DNA from: Sebastes aleutianus
Lineage: Eukaryota > Chordata > Actinopteri > Perciformes > Sebastidae
Assembly: GCA_916700875.1 (NCBI GenBank)
Contig: CAKAKS010000031.1
Coordinates: 4,654,477-4,718,476 of the forward strand
Reading direction: 5' to 3'
Length of the DNA: 64,000 bases
Shown here piece by piece: positions 1-10,644 of this stretch. Below the pieces are notes generated by a model that saw nothing but the letters and a program-made list of their open reading frames with translations, made no database searches and was not told the origin of the DNA. How positions within the stretch are numbered: position 1 is the first letter of the stretch; every line of letters starts with the position of its first letter. A program made the translations under genes and the position numbers.

Positions 1-537
1 GTAACTGCATGGCAACATTATTGTAATTACTTCAGGATGTTGAACAATCCCAGAATTCAATAATCAACAAAGAAAAACAAGTGGCATATAATTAGTGTCT
101 TCCATTTTACTTGTTTTTGTCGAAACCAATGTCTTCGGTACTAATTCTGCCATAGACTAACACAACTTTATCAAGTATACCGTATGTCTTGTTGCATTGA
201 TGAGTTACCGCTGCATAATGTTATACATTTTGAAGTCTGAACATCAATAGGAAGTGTAGATGAAGATGTAAGAGTTTTGTAGGGATTCCTAGAGAGGTTT
301 ATCACAATGATTGCAAATTATTTGTGATTCAGCAAAGAACTTTAACAAAGTGTTGCTGCGTGGTTTGTTATATTATTATTCATAAATTCTATAAATTCAA
401 AACTAGCAGCGATTACAGAATCAGTAAGGGTTGTGGATGGGCGATCACTGTAAGAACTTGGTTGACATAGTTGACATAACATAGTGTGTCATCTGCATCT
501 TGCTTTTTAGCTCGGATTAAACGTGAGATGTACTTTA
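1..537. other. AT-rich stretch, nothing recognised
   Basis: Unique-looking AT-rich sequence before the first transposon fossil. No open reading frame with a recognisable motif, no repeat shared with the rest of the window and no RNA-gene hallmark was seen. Confidence 0.6.
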
Positions 538-539
538 TT

Positions 540-1626
540 AGGGCCGGGCAATATGGCCAAAATCTATCTTCTATCCTGATATATAGGTAATTTACTATCT
601 CAATCACGATATATATGATATAGCATGTTTTCTGGTATATCAATAAATAAATAGTCTCTATGAAATAACCACATGGTAAAGCCCATATCTTTGTATACTC
701 CTGTGTAAATTAAATACTTGAAAAGTATTGTATTTTCTCATTTTATTAAGAACTTAAGTGCAAAATGATCATAACAGTTTCAAGTGAAATTATATAGAAT
801 AAATAAATAAATATAGGCCTAGCATATATTTTAACTAAACATGTTTAGATAAGACATGTAATATGAAAAACAGCTGATAAATGCATTATACAGTACAGGT
901 GGCAGACATTAAGGCCCATAATACTTTGTACATACACATCACATCTTGGTCTGAATCAACTGCATGGCTGTATACAGCATCCATAACCTCACTGATTATT
1001 ATATCATTGGTTATATGACCAAAGTAAGACAGTATTTTTTTGTACTGGTGTTAGACCTGCTTTGTTTACATTCAGTGTCATTGCAATGTACAAGTTATGG
1101 ACATATAGTATAGTGCATTACTGTGTGTTGTAATCTGTAGTCGGTTTAAGGTGAAGAAGAAAAAAAGGGCATGTCGTGCCGGTTAATGACAACAGATAGC
1201 CTGCACTCCAAATATGTCTGTAGTGGGGACCGGTATGTGATAAACTTAGGGATGGAATTACAATTCAAGGGGAAACCTTTTTTACTGCATCAACAAAACT
1301 TAAACAGGAATTAAAATTCCAGTATATAATGTATCTAGCATATAAACATAAAATTTAATTGAATAGATCGGCCCCATTGTCACCGATATCCGATCCAGCT
1401 ATTTGAGTCAGTATCGGCCTGAAGTTTCTGCATGTTGTTCCCCCTCGAAGCAAAAGCAGCTGTTTACTTCAGCTTCGCTCCGGCTCCCACATGCAAGGAA
1501 CGTAAGGCGTCGTCCAAATGACATAAATATTCCCTTTACGCTATTCGGCAGCTGGTTTTTCGACATCTCGATAGAAACAATATAGATATCGGTTGACAAT
1601 ATATATGTTCATATCGCCCAGCGCTA
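540..1626. mobile_element. hAT-like non-autonomous element, family G copy 1 (G1)
   Basis: The left end reads GGGCCGGGCAATATGGCC and the right end reads ATATCGCCCAGCGCTA, so the two are imperfect inverted repeats. The same ends occur at 16621-17736 (G2), and the left part (CAATAAATAAATA, AAATAACCACAT, TACTCCTGTGTAAATTAAA) recurs at 62165-62343 (G3). No transposase reading frame is left. GGGCTG-type ends with oscillating CGATAT motifs are typical of fish hAT MITEs; the superfamily is inferred from this. A piece of family F sits inside at about 1246-1411. Confidence 0.7.
1246..1411 (+). mobile_element. family F fragment (F1) inside G1
   Basis: It begins TAGGGATG and then jumps to the inner part of family F (ACAGGAATTAAAATTCCAG, GAATAGATCGGCCCCATTG, AGCTATTTGAGTCAGTATC), which is shared with 33915-34273 and 61332-61797. 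It stops before the family's right end GGTGCATCCCTA. It is therefore an internally deleted and end-truncated copy, younger than the G1 copy that carries it. Confidence 0.65.
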
Positions 1627-1779
1627 TACTGTATATCAAAAAACACACTCTCATCAAGGACAAGTAGAGATACAAAATCAATTCTGGCTTTCCAATAACA
1701 AGAAAGCATTGAACAAATAAGAAACAAGTATAGACATCTGTTATGTCTGTGTGCTTCCATGTCTGTAAAACAACCATCA

Positions 1780-2065
1780 GTCTGTCCCCTCTTGCTGCAC
1801 TCTCTGTGAATCCCTCTCTATCCCTTTATTCATTCTCCAGCGGCCCTATTTCAAGTCTGTCCTGCCTCTCTGCTCTCCAACCTCTCGGCTCTCTCTAATG
1901 CCTTCCTCTCATGCTCTTCTCGCTCCAATGGTCTCCTTTCCCTCCTTCTCCTCCTCTCTCCCTCTCCATTTCCTGGAGCTACACCAGCCAGTCTGGCTCC
2001 CCGTGCTTCTGTGTCCTCCTCTTCTTCTTCACAATCTGCCCCGTCTTTTTTGCCCTGTGCTTGTG
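1780..2065 (+). repeat. pyrimidine-rich tract
   Basis: The plus strand is strongly C+T rich (many CTC, TCC and CTT runs) and clearly more GC-rich than its surroundings. This skew by itself keeps the minus strand free of stop codons, which matters when judging the minus-strand reading frame that overlaps it. A splice-acceptor-like TTCATTCTCCAG ends at 1840 on the plus strand, with no supported exon after it. Confidence 0.7.
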
Positions 2066-2156
2066 GTGGAGGAGAAACCGCTGCTGCGTCCTTGGGGGAG
2101 TCACACTGGGCCGGAGGATTAATGTGATGTTTAGGTCTAAGCGTATCGTCCATCAT
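1851..2156 (-). CDS. possible coding ORF, 101 aa, unrecognised (doubtful)
   Basis: The reading frame opens with two consecutive ATGs. An in-frame TAG lies three codons upstream, so the start is self-contained; the second ATG has A at -3 and G at +4. Residues 1-40 are mixed (MMDDTLRPKHHINPP, then a PPPQ stretch), residues 43-50 are acidic (EEEEED), and from about residue 65 to the end the protein is Arg/Glu-rich and could form a charged helix. I do not recognise it. Composition explains much of the openness, because the plus strand here is a pyrimidine tract. No clear splice donor or polyadenylation context is visible. The first 40 codons lie largely outside the skewed tract, which is the only reason to keep it. 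It may be a first exon or a chance frame; chance is more likely. Confidence 0.15.
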   Translation of the reverse strand: MMDDTLRPKHHINPPAQCDSPKDAAAVSPPPQAQGKKDGADCEEEEEDTEARGARLAGVAPGNGEGERRRRRERRPLEREEHERKALERAERLESREAGQT

Positions 2157-2703
2157 CCTGCACTACTTCCAGGATTCAGCAGTAGTTCCTCTTTCCCTCC
2201 GTTGCCCAACCCAGTGGGTGGGTCCTTTAGCTTCTAAAGAGGAATAAAAAGACATTCTATTATTTTTAAGGTACTGCGAAATGTCTCGAGTTGTCATAAA
2301 ACGACACAGCCCCGGACTTTTCTTTGATTATTTTCCCACTCTCCTTTTACTATTCGGTTCTGTTTTTCCCTCCAGGTTTTTTCTTTCATTCAAGCTGTAT
2401 AAATATTAAAGCAGTATGGGGTATTATAATCAGAGGTGATTTGCTTATGACCCTTTAAATGTGATTCAAACTTACAATTCCTTTGTGATACATGTTAATA
2501 TCTTGACTGTGTTTTTATGAGCAGTTTAGTTACTGTTAGCCGTGTAGACCTGATCGCAAATCATAGTCTCTCGCACATTGTAAATACATTTCCTCCGAGA
2601 CCTCCGAGGCTCTTGCGTGCTTATGCATGTTTCCCGTTTGTCTTTTAATTTCTGCAAAGTGTGAAAATGAACAGGAGATAACAGGAGAATTAATTGTATG
2701 CTA
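2157..2703. other. no feature recognised
   Basis: Unique sequence between the pyrimidine tract and the next repeat. Short frames only; no motif, no repeat match within the window. Confidence 0.6.
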
Positions 2704-3203
2704 GGGCAGTGTATTGGCAAGAATCTGGCGATATGATACGTATCAAGATACAAGGGTAACCATTCGATATATTGCGATTTTTTTTCCAACATTTTTAGAG
2801 TAGGCAAAAATAACTACTGCAAACCTTGAGGTTTTTACCCAAAACTGCATGTGATTAACATAAAGCGGTCATATCTGTAAGGGGGAGTAGAACCCATTTT
2901 CATTCACATATCTAGAGGTAAGAGGTCAAGGGACTAAGTTTTTCCTCGTCAAGATTTAGGATAACTTTGGAGCATTATTTAGCCTCCTTTTCATGACAAG
3001 CTGGTTTGGCTAGTACCAATAGATTCCTTAGGTTTTTTAGTTTAATATGATACCAGTATTTTCACTCTAGCTTTAAAACTGAGCCAACTACAAACTTCAA
3101 AAGATCGAATAGCAGCCGTCAGATTTTTATGAGATTCAATAAAAATCGATAGTGTTTTTGAGAATCGATACAGTATCACAGCATATAATATTGCGAGACT
3201 CAA
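2704..3203 (+). mobile_element. family I element (GGCAGTGTATTGGCAAGAAT end)
   Basis: The left end AGGGCAGTGTATTGGCAAG is followed by CGATATGATACGTATC and CATTCGATATATTGCGAT. The right part has AAAAATCGATAGTG and GAATCGATACAGTATCAC. The alternating GAT/ATC motifs and terminal sequence are typical of fish MITEs of this kind. The core, about 2843-3108, is a stretch otherwise found inside family H (19650-20222 and 57712-58402). The right terminus is not sharply defined. Confidence 0.6.
2843..3108 (+). repeat. core module shared with family H
   Basis: AACTGCATGTGATTA, the ACATATCTAGAGGTAAGAGG region, GTCAAGGGACTAAG and GATTCCTTAGGTTTTTTAG align with the middle of H1 and, on the other strand, H2. 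The flanking ends are not those of family H, so the core is shared between elements with different termini. Confidence 0.65.
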
Positions 3204-3216
3204 GTGTAGCAATAAT

Positions 3217-3320
3217 AGGGATGTTAATAATTATTAATTATTAATAACGCTATTGGTTAAACGGTTAAAATAAATATTAATAATTAATTAAAAAAGCTGA
3301 GCAAAACTCAGTGGAGCGGC
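3217..3320 (+). repeat. AT-rich transposon-end-like sequence
   Basis: GGGATGTTAATAATTATTAA followed by CGGTTAAAATAAATATTAAT resembles the end of a hAT-type element rich in TTAAT/ATTAA. No matching other end was found, so this is only a fragment call. Confidence 0.35.
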
Positions 3321-4734
3321 TTGTCACTTAAAGGAGAAAAGCTGGTCCACCTTTTTTCAAAATATGCACACCCCGACTGTACGAAACTTGCTAAAAAACT
3401 GTGTGTTGTGTATTGCTGAGTTCCTCCTGCTTTTGCTGAGGTGATACTTTGTGCTTTCATCTTTCCTACAACATAATTAAGCTACATATACACCTTGGAC
3501 TTGCTATATCTCGTATTATTAGCGCACAAAATATCAAATGACAGCAATTTCTGCCAGCATACACATATTCAATCACTAACTAGACTAAACACTTTTTTAT
3601 AGCCAGCATGTCCGGTTTAGTTTTATTGTTTAGTATCCACACAGTCTAAAAAATCAAGCTGGCAAAGTGGCCATATCAAAGCTTTCATTTTCAGTTCATT
3701 AGAAAAGAATGGGAAGGGAAATCCCTACACGCTCTCCGTCTAGAAGTCAAGCAAATTACAATACAGCACAGAAGCACATGGCTGGTTAGGTGAGGATATA
3801 ACACGAGGGAGACCCCATGCCTGGATTTTCCTAAGGCCCCCAAGTCACTTAATCCACCCCCTGCATACACTAATGTTGCTGGGTTGTGGCTACTTTGGCA
3901 GCCCGACTAAAATGCACGAAGACAATTTGTGTAACATGTTTGCTTGGACTACTATTGGTTTGCAAGTAGACCTGAAAAAAAAAGAAGAAAATAGCTTCCG
4001 TAGAGAATTCAGATGGTTTAGTGTTGCCATGACATCTGCAAGTATCGCGTCAGCTGCCCCCCAATTTCAAAACTTGTTCCAGCACTTCTGCTGAAAATAT
4101 GTTACTTTTTGCCTCAAAAAAAGGTGGCAATGCAGATCCCAAAACACGCCGCACTATAGTGGGCGAATTCTCACTAATCCGCAGGAGAAACAGTGACAGT
4201 TGACAAGGAGTGCATGACACATCGCAGTCAGGGGAATAGTGTCATCCGACTCCAAGGGCACTGTCCCTTTACCCCCTCACAGTATGTACACCGGCCACTT
4301 CGCCGAAATGGGAAGTGACAGCTCTGTGATATACAGTCAGTTGTTAACATAATTCACTGCCCCTTTGTCACAAAGGGGACTTCTTTGTCTTGACTTTAAC
4401 ATGGTATACATATTGCTAAAATGAGTGAGTGACAGAACAAATAAGTGAACAAACGTGTAGGTAAAGCATTTCAAATGTGATGCACAAAAGATGCTTTGAC
4501 ACATGAAAATAAGGATTGAAGTTGATTTTGTGAGATTGTTGGTAAATCAGCCCCCTAAAATGTTGGTGTGATATTGCGTCTGTCACATAGCCAATAGCCA
4601 ATGTTGTGTTTATGCAGATGATGCAATGTTTGGCATGAAACAGTACCTACATTTCTGCCAACTGATACCTTATATTACCTACTTGTTAGACATGCAAGTG
4701 CAAAGGATTTTTTTGTTTTTGTGTGACACCTGTT
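3321..4734. other. unique stretch, no gene recognised
   Basis: Non-repetitive within the window. A 73-codon plus-strand frame at 3873-4094 has no motif and mixed composition, so it is treated as chance. Nothing else was seen. Confidence 0.5.
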
Positions 4735-6055
4735 AGGGCTGGGACCCCGATTTGATACTATCACGATACTTGGTGCAGATTCGATATATATTGCGATTTT
4801 TAAGTATTTTGATTCTACAAGTATTGCAATTTATTGCCATTTTTTGTTAACGTTTTTAACCATAGACCATGGGGAAAAGTTGAATCATACACTTATAGGG
4901 ACTTTTACATAGGAAAATATCTAAATTGATAGAGTAAAAATGTTTGATTTTCGGAATGTATGTAGTCATAGATGTCCTGAAGTCAAATATCAGTCATTGT
5001 CAGGAATTATTACCTTCGCCAAGGCCAAGGGCCTTGTGAATGAGGTTATGTTTTCACCGGCGTTGATTTGTTTGTTTGTTTGTCTGTTAGCAGGATTACT
5101 CCAAAAGTTCGTAATGGATTTGAATGAAATTTTTTTGAAGTGGTGGGGTGTGGTACAATGAACAATCCATTAGATTTTGGTGGCGATCGAGGATTTTTTT
5201 TTAGGATTCCGATCAACCTGTGCCTTAAGACTACAGGATATAACACATTCGCAGAGTAACTGATGACACGTTGATGACGCGTGACCCCCGCCTCCTCCCA
5301 AATTTTGTATGATGGTCTAGTTGTGCCTTTTTGGGGGCTAGAAGTCCAGGGTGCCCAAAAGCGGGGGTATGTGAGCCATGCTCACTTTTGCCTTGTTTCC
5401 ATATATGTATATTTTGTATATATACAGTTCCCTTTGTTAACACCTTATTTTGAAAACCGAACGAAGTCACATGTGTAGGCCTATACTTCCACTAACTTCA
5501 CCAAGTCGGTCGCTAACTCTTACCGTCAGCTCCGTTCTCTTTAAACATCCATGGTCGGTTCCATCGGGGCAGTTTGAAAGCATTTAACATAAATGTCAGT
5601 ATATGGGTACTCTACAGTTGACTGATTTGACCACGGAGATGATGGCTGGCTTGACCGCACGTTACCGCGATACGATAACGTTAGCTGTTCATGACAGTAT
5701 TGACATGCAGCTTTAGCCGTGATGTCTAGCTCTGCTTTTCCTGGCAATGTATGAAACCCAAAGTGTTTCCATCCTTTACTGGATGTGTAGTGTTTACCAC
5801 GCTGGATTTAACATGTGAGGGGGCAGGTCGTATCCACGCTGACCCTCGGACGTTTTCTACTCTCTCATTTCGGCTCGCTGCGGCCGGCTAAGATTTGTTT
5901 TGGTTGACGGATACGGAATGGATATGACGTCACGTTACTCAGACTACAACAATAAAAGCGGTAACTTCCTTCTACCTCCGCATAGACTCAAATGAAGCAA
6001 ATGTATTGATTCTGGCATTAAAAAATTTATTTCAATATTGTACAAAAAAAAAGTC
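4735..6055 (+). mobile_element. family J element, long form (J1), split by a family D copy
   Basis: The left end is AGGGCTGGGACCCCGATTTG followed by ATACTATCACGATACTTG and TATATTGCGATTTTTAAG. The same sequence ends J2 at 30099 on the other strand. Inner blocks around 5420-5520 (CAGTTCCCTTTGTTAACACC, ACTTCCACTAACTTCACC) match J2 read in reverse. J1 keeps about 0.5 kb (roughly 5520-5995) that J2 lacks, so it is closer to the full-length form. The right end is eroded after ATTCTGGCATTAAAAAA. No coding capacity is visible. Confidence 0.7.
5010..5297 (+). mobile_element. family D copy 3 (D3), diverged and 3'-truncated, inside J1
   Basis: It starts at TACCTTCGCCAAGGCC and continues through GAGGTTATGTTTTCACCGGC, GGATTACTCCAAAAG and GATTTTGGTGGCGATC to TGATGACGCGTGACCC. 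It is shared with 24960-25582 and 55313-55975 but more diverged, and it stops before the GGCGGAGG...CTAG terminus. It is an old copy. Confidence 0.75.
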
Positions 6056-6110
6056 CAAGAGAACAGGTATCAAAATGCGTTTTCAAATCATCAACTACCT
6101 GGAATACATG

Positions 6111-6150
6111 TTATATATATATATATATATAACTTGTATTATAACTTATA

Positions 6151-6184
<34 letters not shown>

Positions 6185-6195
6185 CAGTATATATG
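6111..6195. repeat. (TA)n microsatellite
   Basis: Two runs of alternating TA separated by a short AACTTGTATTATAACT spacer. Frames through it encode only Tyr/Ile strings and are not genes. Confidence 0.95.
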
Positions 6196-6575
6196 TTATT
6201 TCATTAAAAGGAGAACAATTCAACATGAGATAGCCTACTGCAGTCAAAGACAGTTATTATGTGCGATGATGCACAGGCAATTTAATCCAATTTCTTTAAG
6301 TGAATCGATTACACTTATTGCACGGAGCTGTGGGAGAAGGAAATCACACTTCTATAGATGATTGCATCCAGGTTATCTTTATGGGCTACTTCACACAACA
6401 GACATCAAGCGTGTAATTCATGTACGGGCTGTTGAAGAATGATTATGTTATTGCTCCTCCTAATGAAATTAAAATAGACTCATATTTTACTCGCCTTTAG
6501 TCTATACATACAGTGCAGTCAGAACGTATTAAGAGAGTGACACATTTCCTCATTGCATTGTCTTGTGGGCCACAC
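6196..6575. other. no feature recognised
   Basis: Unique AT-rich sequence between the TA repeat and the next interspersed repeat. Confidence 0.5.
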
Positions 6576-6914
6576 AAACACATCAATCCAGCCATTCTCT
6601 AAACTGTTTACTCCGTTCACGCTCGCAGGGGGGCTGGAACCTTTCCCAGCACACAGGGGTTCACCTTTGACATGTTGCCAGTCAGTCACAGGGCTAACAC
6701 ATGTAGACAGACAAACACATTAACACTCGTGGCCAAATTAAAGTCACCAAAGTGCTTAACTTGCATGTCCTTGGATTGAGGGGAGGAAACTAGAGCACCC
6801 AGAGGAAACTCTCCAGAAGAACTCCACATAGAAAGCACAGAGTCGGCCGGCCGGCCAGGGATTTTGTTATTGTGAGGTGACAGTGCTAACCCCTGAGCCA
6901 CCTCGTTGCCCAAA
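6576..6914 (+). repeat. common fish interspersed repeat (Mermaid-like)
   Basis: It contains blocks very common in fish genomes: GGGGGGCTGGAACCTTTCCC, GTCAGTCACAGGGCTAACAC, AAAGTCACCAAAGTGCTTAA, CTTGCATGTCCTTGGATTG and GTGAGGTGACAGTGCTAACC. These occur in that order in a widespread retroposon-related repeat. The Mermaid name is from memory; that it is a repeat of this type is much surer than the name. It is one diverged copy, not seen elsewhere in the window. Confidence 0.75.
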
Positions 6915-6995
6915 CGCAATCATCATAAATAAGCAGCCCTAATGCACTAATGGCATATGAAGGACAGGGTAAGCACAAGTCATTTCACGTGCAAT

Positions 6996-7460
6996 AAAAA
7001 AACACCTTTCTTAATTTTGGCGTGTCATTTGGACGGCATGTAGCCTGTATTTACTGCAATGTAAACTCATCTGCATTATGCTACGCTCAGAGCTAGAGAT
7101 GAAGGATGGGAGGTGGGTGGGTCCAACAAACACAGGACTTTTTACCAGGAGACCGTTGTTCCTGTCCGAAAGAGTTGTTGCATTATTTTGAAATAAGTTA
7201 GTGACATTTGTGACGTGTTTTCCGTACATCTGTTATGTTGTTTCCGTACGTTTATGTTTTCTTTACTTAGTTTATGTCCTAATTTAAGCCCAACCATGAT
7301 GTTTTTCCTAAACCTAACTAAGTGGTTTTGTTGCCTAAATCTAACTGCTGCTGTAAGCGTAGTTTGGTTGCTTGGCGTAAAATTACATTCAAAAGAGGCG
7401 TACAAATGGCACGCGAAAAGGCAAAAATGCGTTCTATTGGCACACAGAATGTCCTTGTAA
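6996..7460 (-). repeat. family M-related repeat, copy 1 (M1)
   Basis: Read on the minus strand it contains the theme of M3-M5: TTTAGGCAACAAAACCAC, TTAGTTAGGTTTAGGAAAAA, CGGTCTCCTGGTAAAAAG and GTTTGTTGGACCCACCC. It is an inverted partner of the copy at 7753-8140. The frames at 7142-7460 are shadows of the repeat. Confidence 0.65.
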
Positions 7461-7752
7461 TGTTGTGCTATTTACATACGCCTTCCCATGAGATCAGGTT
7501 GAGATAATATTTTAGAACTCTGTCTAATGTCAGCATTTTTTTTCTTTCATAGTACACTAGAGGCCTATTTGATTTGATCCTTTGGGTTTTGCATTTAGAG
7601 AGACTGTCCTCACTTGACAGCATAGGTCATTTGTTCAAATGCTTAAAACCTGAAAAAGTGACCTCATATGGTTGTGCAAATGACTGTCCTCTGTCAGTAG
7701 GAACGTTGGAAGTAGCTTGATGTTGTTATTTCAAACCAATCTCATGGGGAAG
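7461..7752. other. spacer between inverted M copies
   Basis: Unique sequence of about 290 bp separating the two arms. No motif seen. Confidence 0.5.
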
Positions 7753-8140
7753 ACTTATAAATAGCACGCATGACATTCCACATCATGAGGACACATTTTA
7801 GTTTTTTCGCGTTTAGGAAAAAAATCATGACTGGGCATAAAATAAGTACGTAAAATTGTATGGAAACAACGTAACATAAGTACGGAAAACACAACGCAGA
7901 ATGTCAATAATGTAAAGGTCTCAAACACTGGTCTCCTGGTTAAAAGTTCTGTGTTTGTTGGACCCATCTACCCCCCGCCGTAAGCGATCATTCTTTTTAT
8001 TCCACATCACTAGCTCTGAGTTTAGTATATTTACGCGGGTGCATTTACATTGCAGTCAGTACGTACTACATGGCATACAAATGACAAGGCAAAAGCAAGA
8101 ACGGCGTTCTTATTGCAAACTAAATGCCTTGTGATTTATC
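7753..8140 (+). repeat. family M-related repeat, copy 2 (M2)
   Basis: It contains GTTTAGGAAAAAAATCATG, GGTCTCCTGGTTAAAAG, TGTGTTTGTTGGACCCA and ACTAGCTCTGAGTTTAG, the reverse complement of blocks in M1. A diverged copy. Confidence 0.65.
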
Positions 8141-8828
8141 ATGTCTTTCAAACGTCTTTTTCATGCGATCGGGCTGGTTATTTAGACAGGAAGACATACA
8201 AAGTATGACCTCCCATTCCCTGTAGACAATATTGGCATTTTTAACCTTGAGCTGCTTCTTCTTATTAGCTACTGTGGATACAGTTTTTTCCAGCTCACAC
8301 AATCACATATAAACACACACACTCTGGCAGATTAGCTAAGAAAATAAACTGTGTACTAAAACCAGTAATAAACTCACCTGTCAGATACTCAGTAGGTAAT
8401 GAATACCATGCAAATGAGGTTGACGTGATTCAAAAAGAGAGCTATATTTACAACACTCTAAGAAGTTGTTTTTTTTTTTTTTATATTGTGACAAATTAAG
8501 AGTATATTTAATACCGTGCCTTGAACAGCTTCTGATGAGCCAGAAGCCGTCTTTTATCGTAGTTATATTTTCTTCTTTCCTTTTTTTTTTTTTTTTTCAA
8601 ACATACATCTGCATTTCCACCTTTACATATTGTACATGGCAGACCTAGGTTATAGCTACATCTGAAAATAGGAAATAATTAGCAGAATTTGTGCTCAATT
8701 GTGCAACCATTTATGTATGAGTACTGTCCAATTGGACATTTTAATGGCACCATATTCAAAGTGTGTTACTACACACAAATATATGAAATGTGTAGGTATG
8801 TCTATCTATATGCATTCTCCTGAGGGTG
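8141..8828. other. unique stretch with two poly-T runs
   Basis: T runs near 8467-8482 and 8580-8597. No gene, no repeat shared with other parts of the window. Confidence 0.5.

Positions 8829-8889
<61 letters not shown>
8829..8889. repeat. (AC)n microsatellite
   Basis: About 30 CA units, interrupted once near the start (CACATACACA). Frames across it (Thr/His or Cys/Val strings) are not genes. Confidence 0.97.
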
Positions 8890-8891
<2 letters not shown>

Positions 8892-9840
8892 GTAGGCACA
8901 CAACTTTGCACTACTCTGATGTTTGCATGAAAAGCTCTCCTTGCAGAAGCCCATCTGGCAGCTTAGAAGCCAAGTGACCCTCTCAATATGGAACAGGTCG
9001 GCGCTTTTGTGATCACTGCCATTAGTTCTTGCAACACCAATCTGAAGTCTTTTCATCATCTGAAGCAAAAAAGAAAAAAAATCTAAAATTGGGGGACTAC
9101 AAGAGCGAATGAGAGTAAAAAGGGAATAGGGAATAAAAGTGGAATATTAAAGAAAGGTTAAATAATAGAGGAGAGGGGTTGTGAGGGAAAGCAAATGAAA
9201 AGTGAGTGACACAAAGCTTGAAAACAACTGCTCGAGTGGTTGGTTGTGATGTGTGAAGTATACGGAGAAACGGATGGCAGCGTGCGCCATGTTCGTAAGT
9301 GCAAGAGTGACAGTGCTAATTATAGCCATCAGGATGTTCTTTTGTTCAAAGGGAGAAAGACAAAGCCACGCAAAGGGAGGAAATACTCAGCAGGTGGAAA
9401 CAGCTGTGCAAAAAAAATATATATATCCCGGGGGGGACAGCGGCACATTCGTTAGCACGCGTGACTCTTCCTTATTAGCGGAATTGTTTTGCATATAAGA
9501 AACTGCGACACGGTGTCCTTGTCACTTGTAAGGTTCAGCGACTTTCATGATTCGCTCAAACTGCACCTCTGCTTAAATAAACTTTGCTTCCTTAAAGCTA
9601 TTCCACCCACCTCCCATCCCCTCCCCATCACTATTTCATTGCAGCTGTTCTTTTTTTTTTTTCCCACCATGTGGCATGCACTACTTAACCACTGTCACTG
9701 AGCACATGACAGCAGTCAAATAGGGTCAAGCCTCTGCCAAAAATACAAGGTGATAGACATTCAAATGAAACTCCAACTTTTTCCACCTACAGCTAATGCA
9801 GAATAAAGTGAATAACCAAACTGAAAAAATTTAAAAAGCC
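8890..9840. other. unique stretch, no gene recognised
   Basis: Non-repetitive within the window. Several 60-90 codon frames overlap one another without motifs. Nothing further supported. Confidence 0.5.
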
Positions 9841-10644
9841 TTAAAGCTGCAGTGGGTAGAATTAGATCAAATAGGATTTAAAAAAAGTTATTTTTATAAA
9901 GTGGTATATCCTGACAAAAGTGCATGAGACAGGTAATCTGAAAAAAAAAATCATGTGCCTCTGTGTCCTCCGGTGCTCCTAATGGCATCGGCAAGATTTC
10001 ACAAACCAGAGGAAAACAACCAATCAGAGCCGAGCTGGAGTCTGCTGTCTCTGAGCAGCTGTCAATCACTCTCCGATCAAACAGTCAAACTAGGCAGTGC
10101 TGATCAAATACTAATAATATTCTGTTACTGTAATGCCTATTTCTCGCATAAAGTGTTTTCAGAAACATCTTGTTGTGTACTGTTTAGCTGTAAAATGAGA
10201 AAGTTTGCAACCCATCAGTTGAGATCAGTTGAGGAAATACCAAGCACGTCCCACCAGCCGGAGCAAACTTCCTCATTTTACAGCTAAACAGAACACTACA
10301 AGATGTTTCTGAGAACATTTGAGGCAAGAAATAGGCATTACAGTAACAGAATATTGATTCCTATTTAATCAGCGCTGCCTAGTTTGACCGTTTGATCGGA
10401 GTTTGCGAGTGATTGACAGCTGCATCTGTTGTATGAACAGCCAATAGGAACGCTCTCTCCCTCTGAAATGACCTGTGATTGGCCAAAATCTCCCATCAGA
10501 TTTTTTTAAGCCTGAAAACAGAGCCATGAGAAGGTGCAGAAGTCTGGTTGTCTCTCAGAACACTTGAATTACAATATGCTGAAAGGTTATTATGGAATTT
10601 TTTGCCCAATGATGCCAAAAATATTCTACCTACTGCAGGTTTAA
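9841..10644. mobile_element. TTAA-flanked fold-back element, family E (E1)
   Basis: The left edge is TTAA-AGCTGCAGTGGGTAGA and the right edge is TACCTACTGCAGGT-TTAA, inverted repeats with TTAA at both sides. Inner arms about 10063-10211 and 10265-10418 are reverse complements: GTCAAACTAGGCAGTGCTGA against CGCTGCCTAGTTTGACCG, and TACTGTTTAGCTGTAAAATG against CATTTTACAGCTAAACAG. The loop is about 50 bp. The outer arms have diverged or come from different subfamilies. A one-arm copy lies at 62344-62690. TTAA targets point to a Kolobok- or piggyBac-type source; which one cannot be told without the transposase. Confidence 0.85.

Noticed and set aside
1829..1841. TTCATTCTCCAG as a plus-strand splice acceptor
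   Set aside because: A pyrimidine tract makes such matches likely; the frames after it have no recognisable protein or donor.
8699..9068. Thr/His- and Cys/Val-rich frames around 8.8 kb
   Set aside because: Translations of the (AC)n microsatellite.
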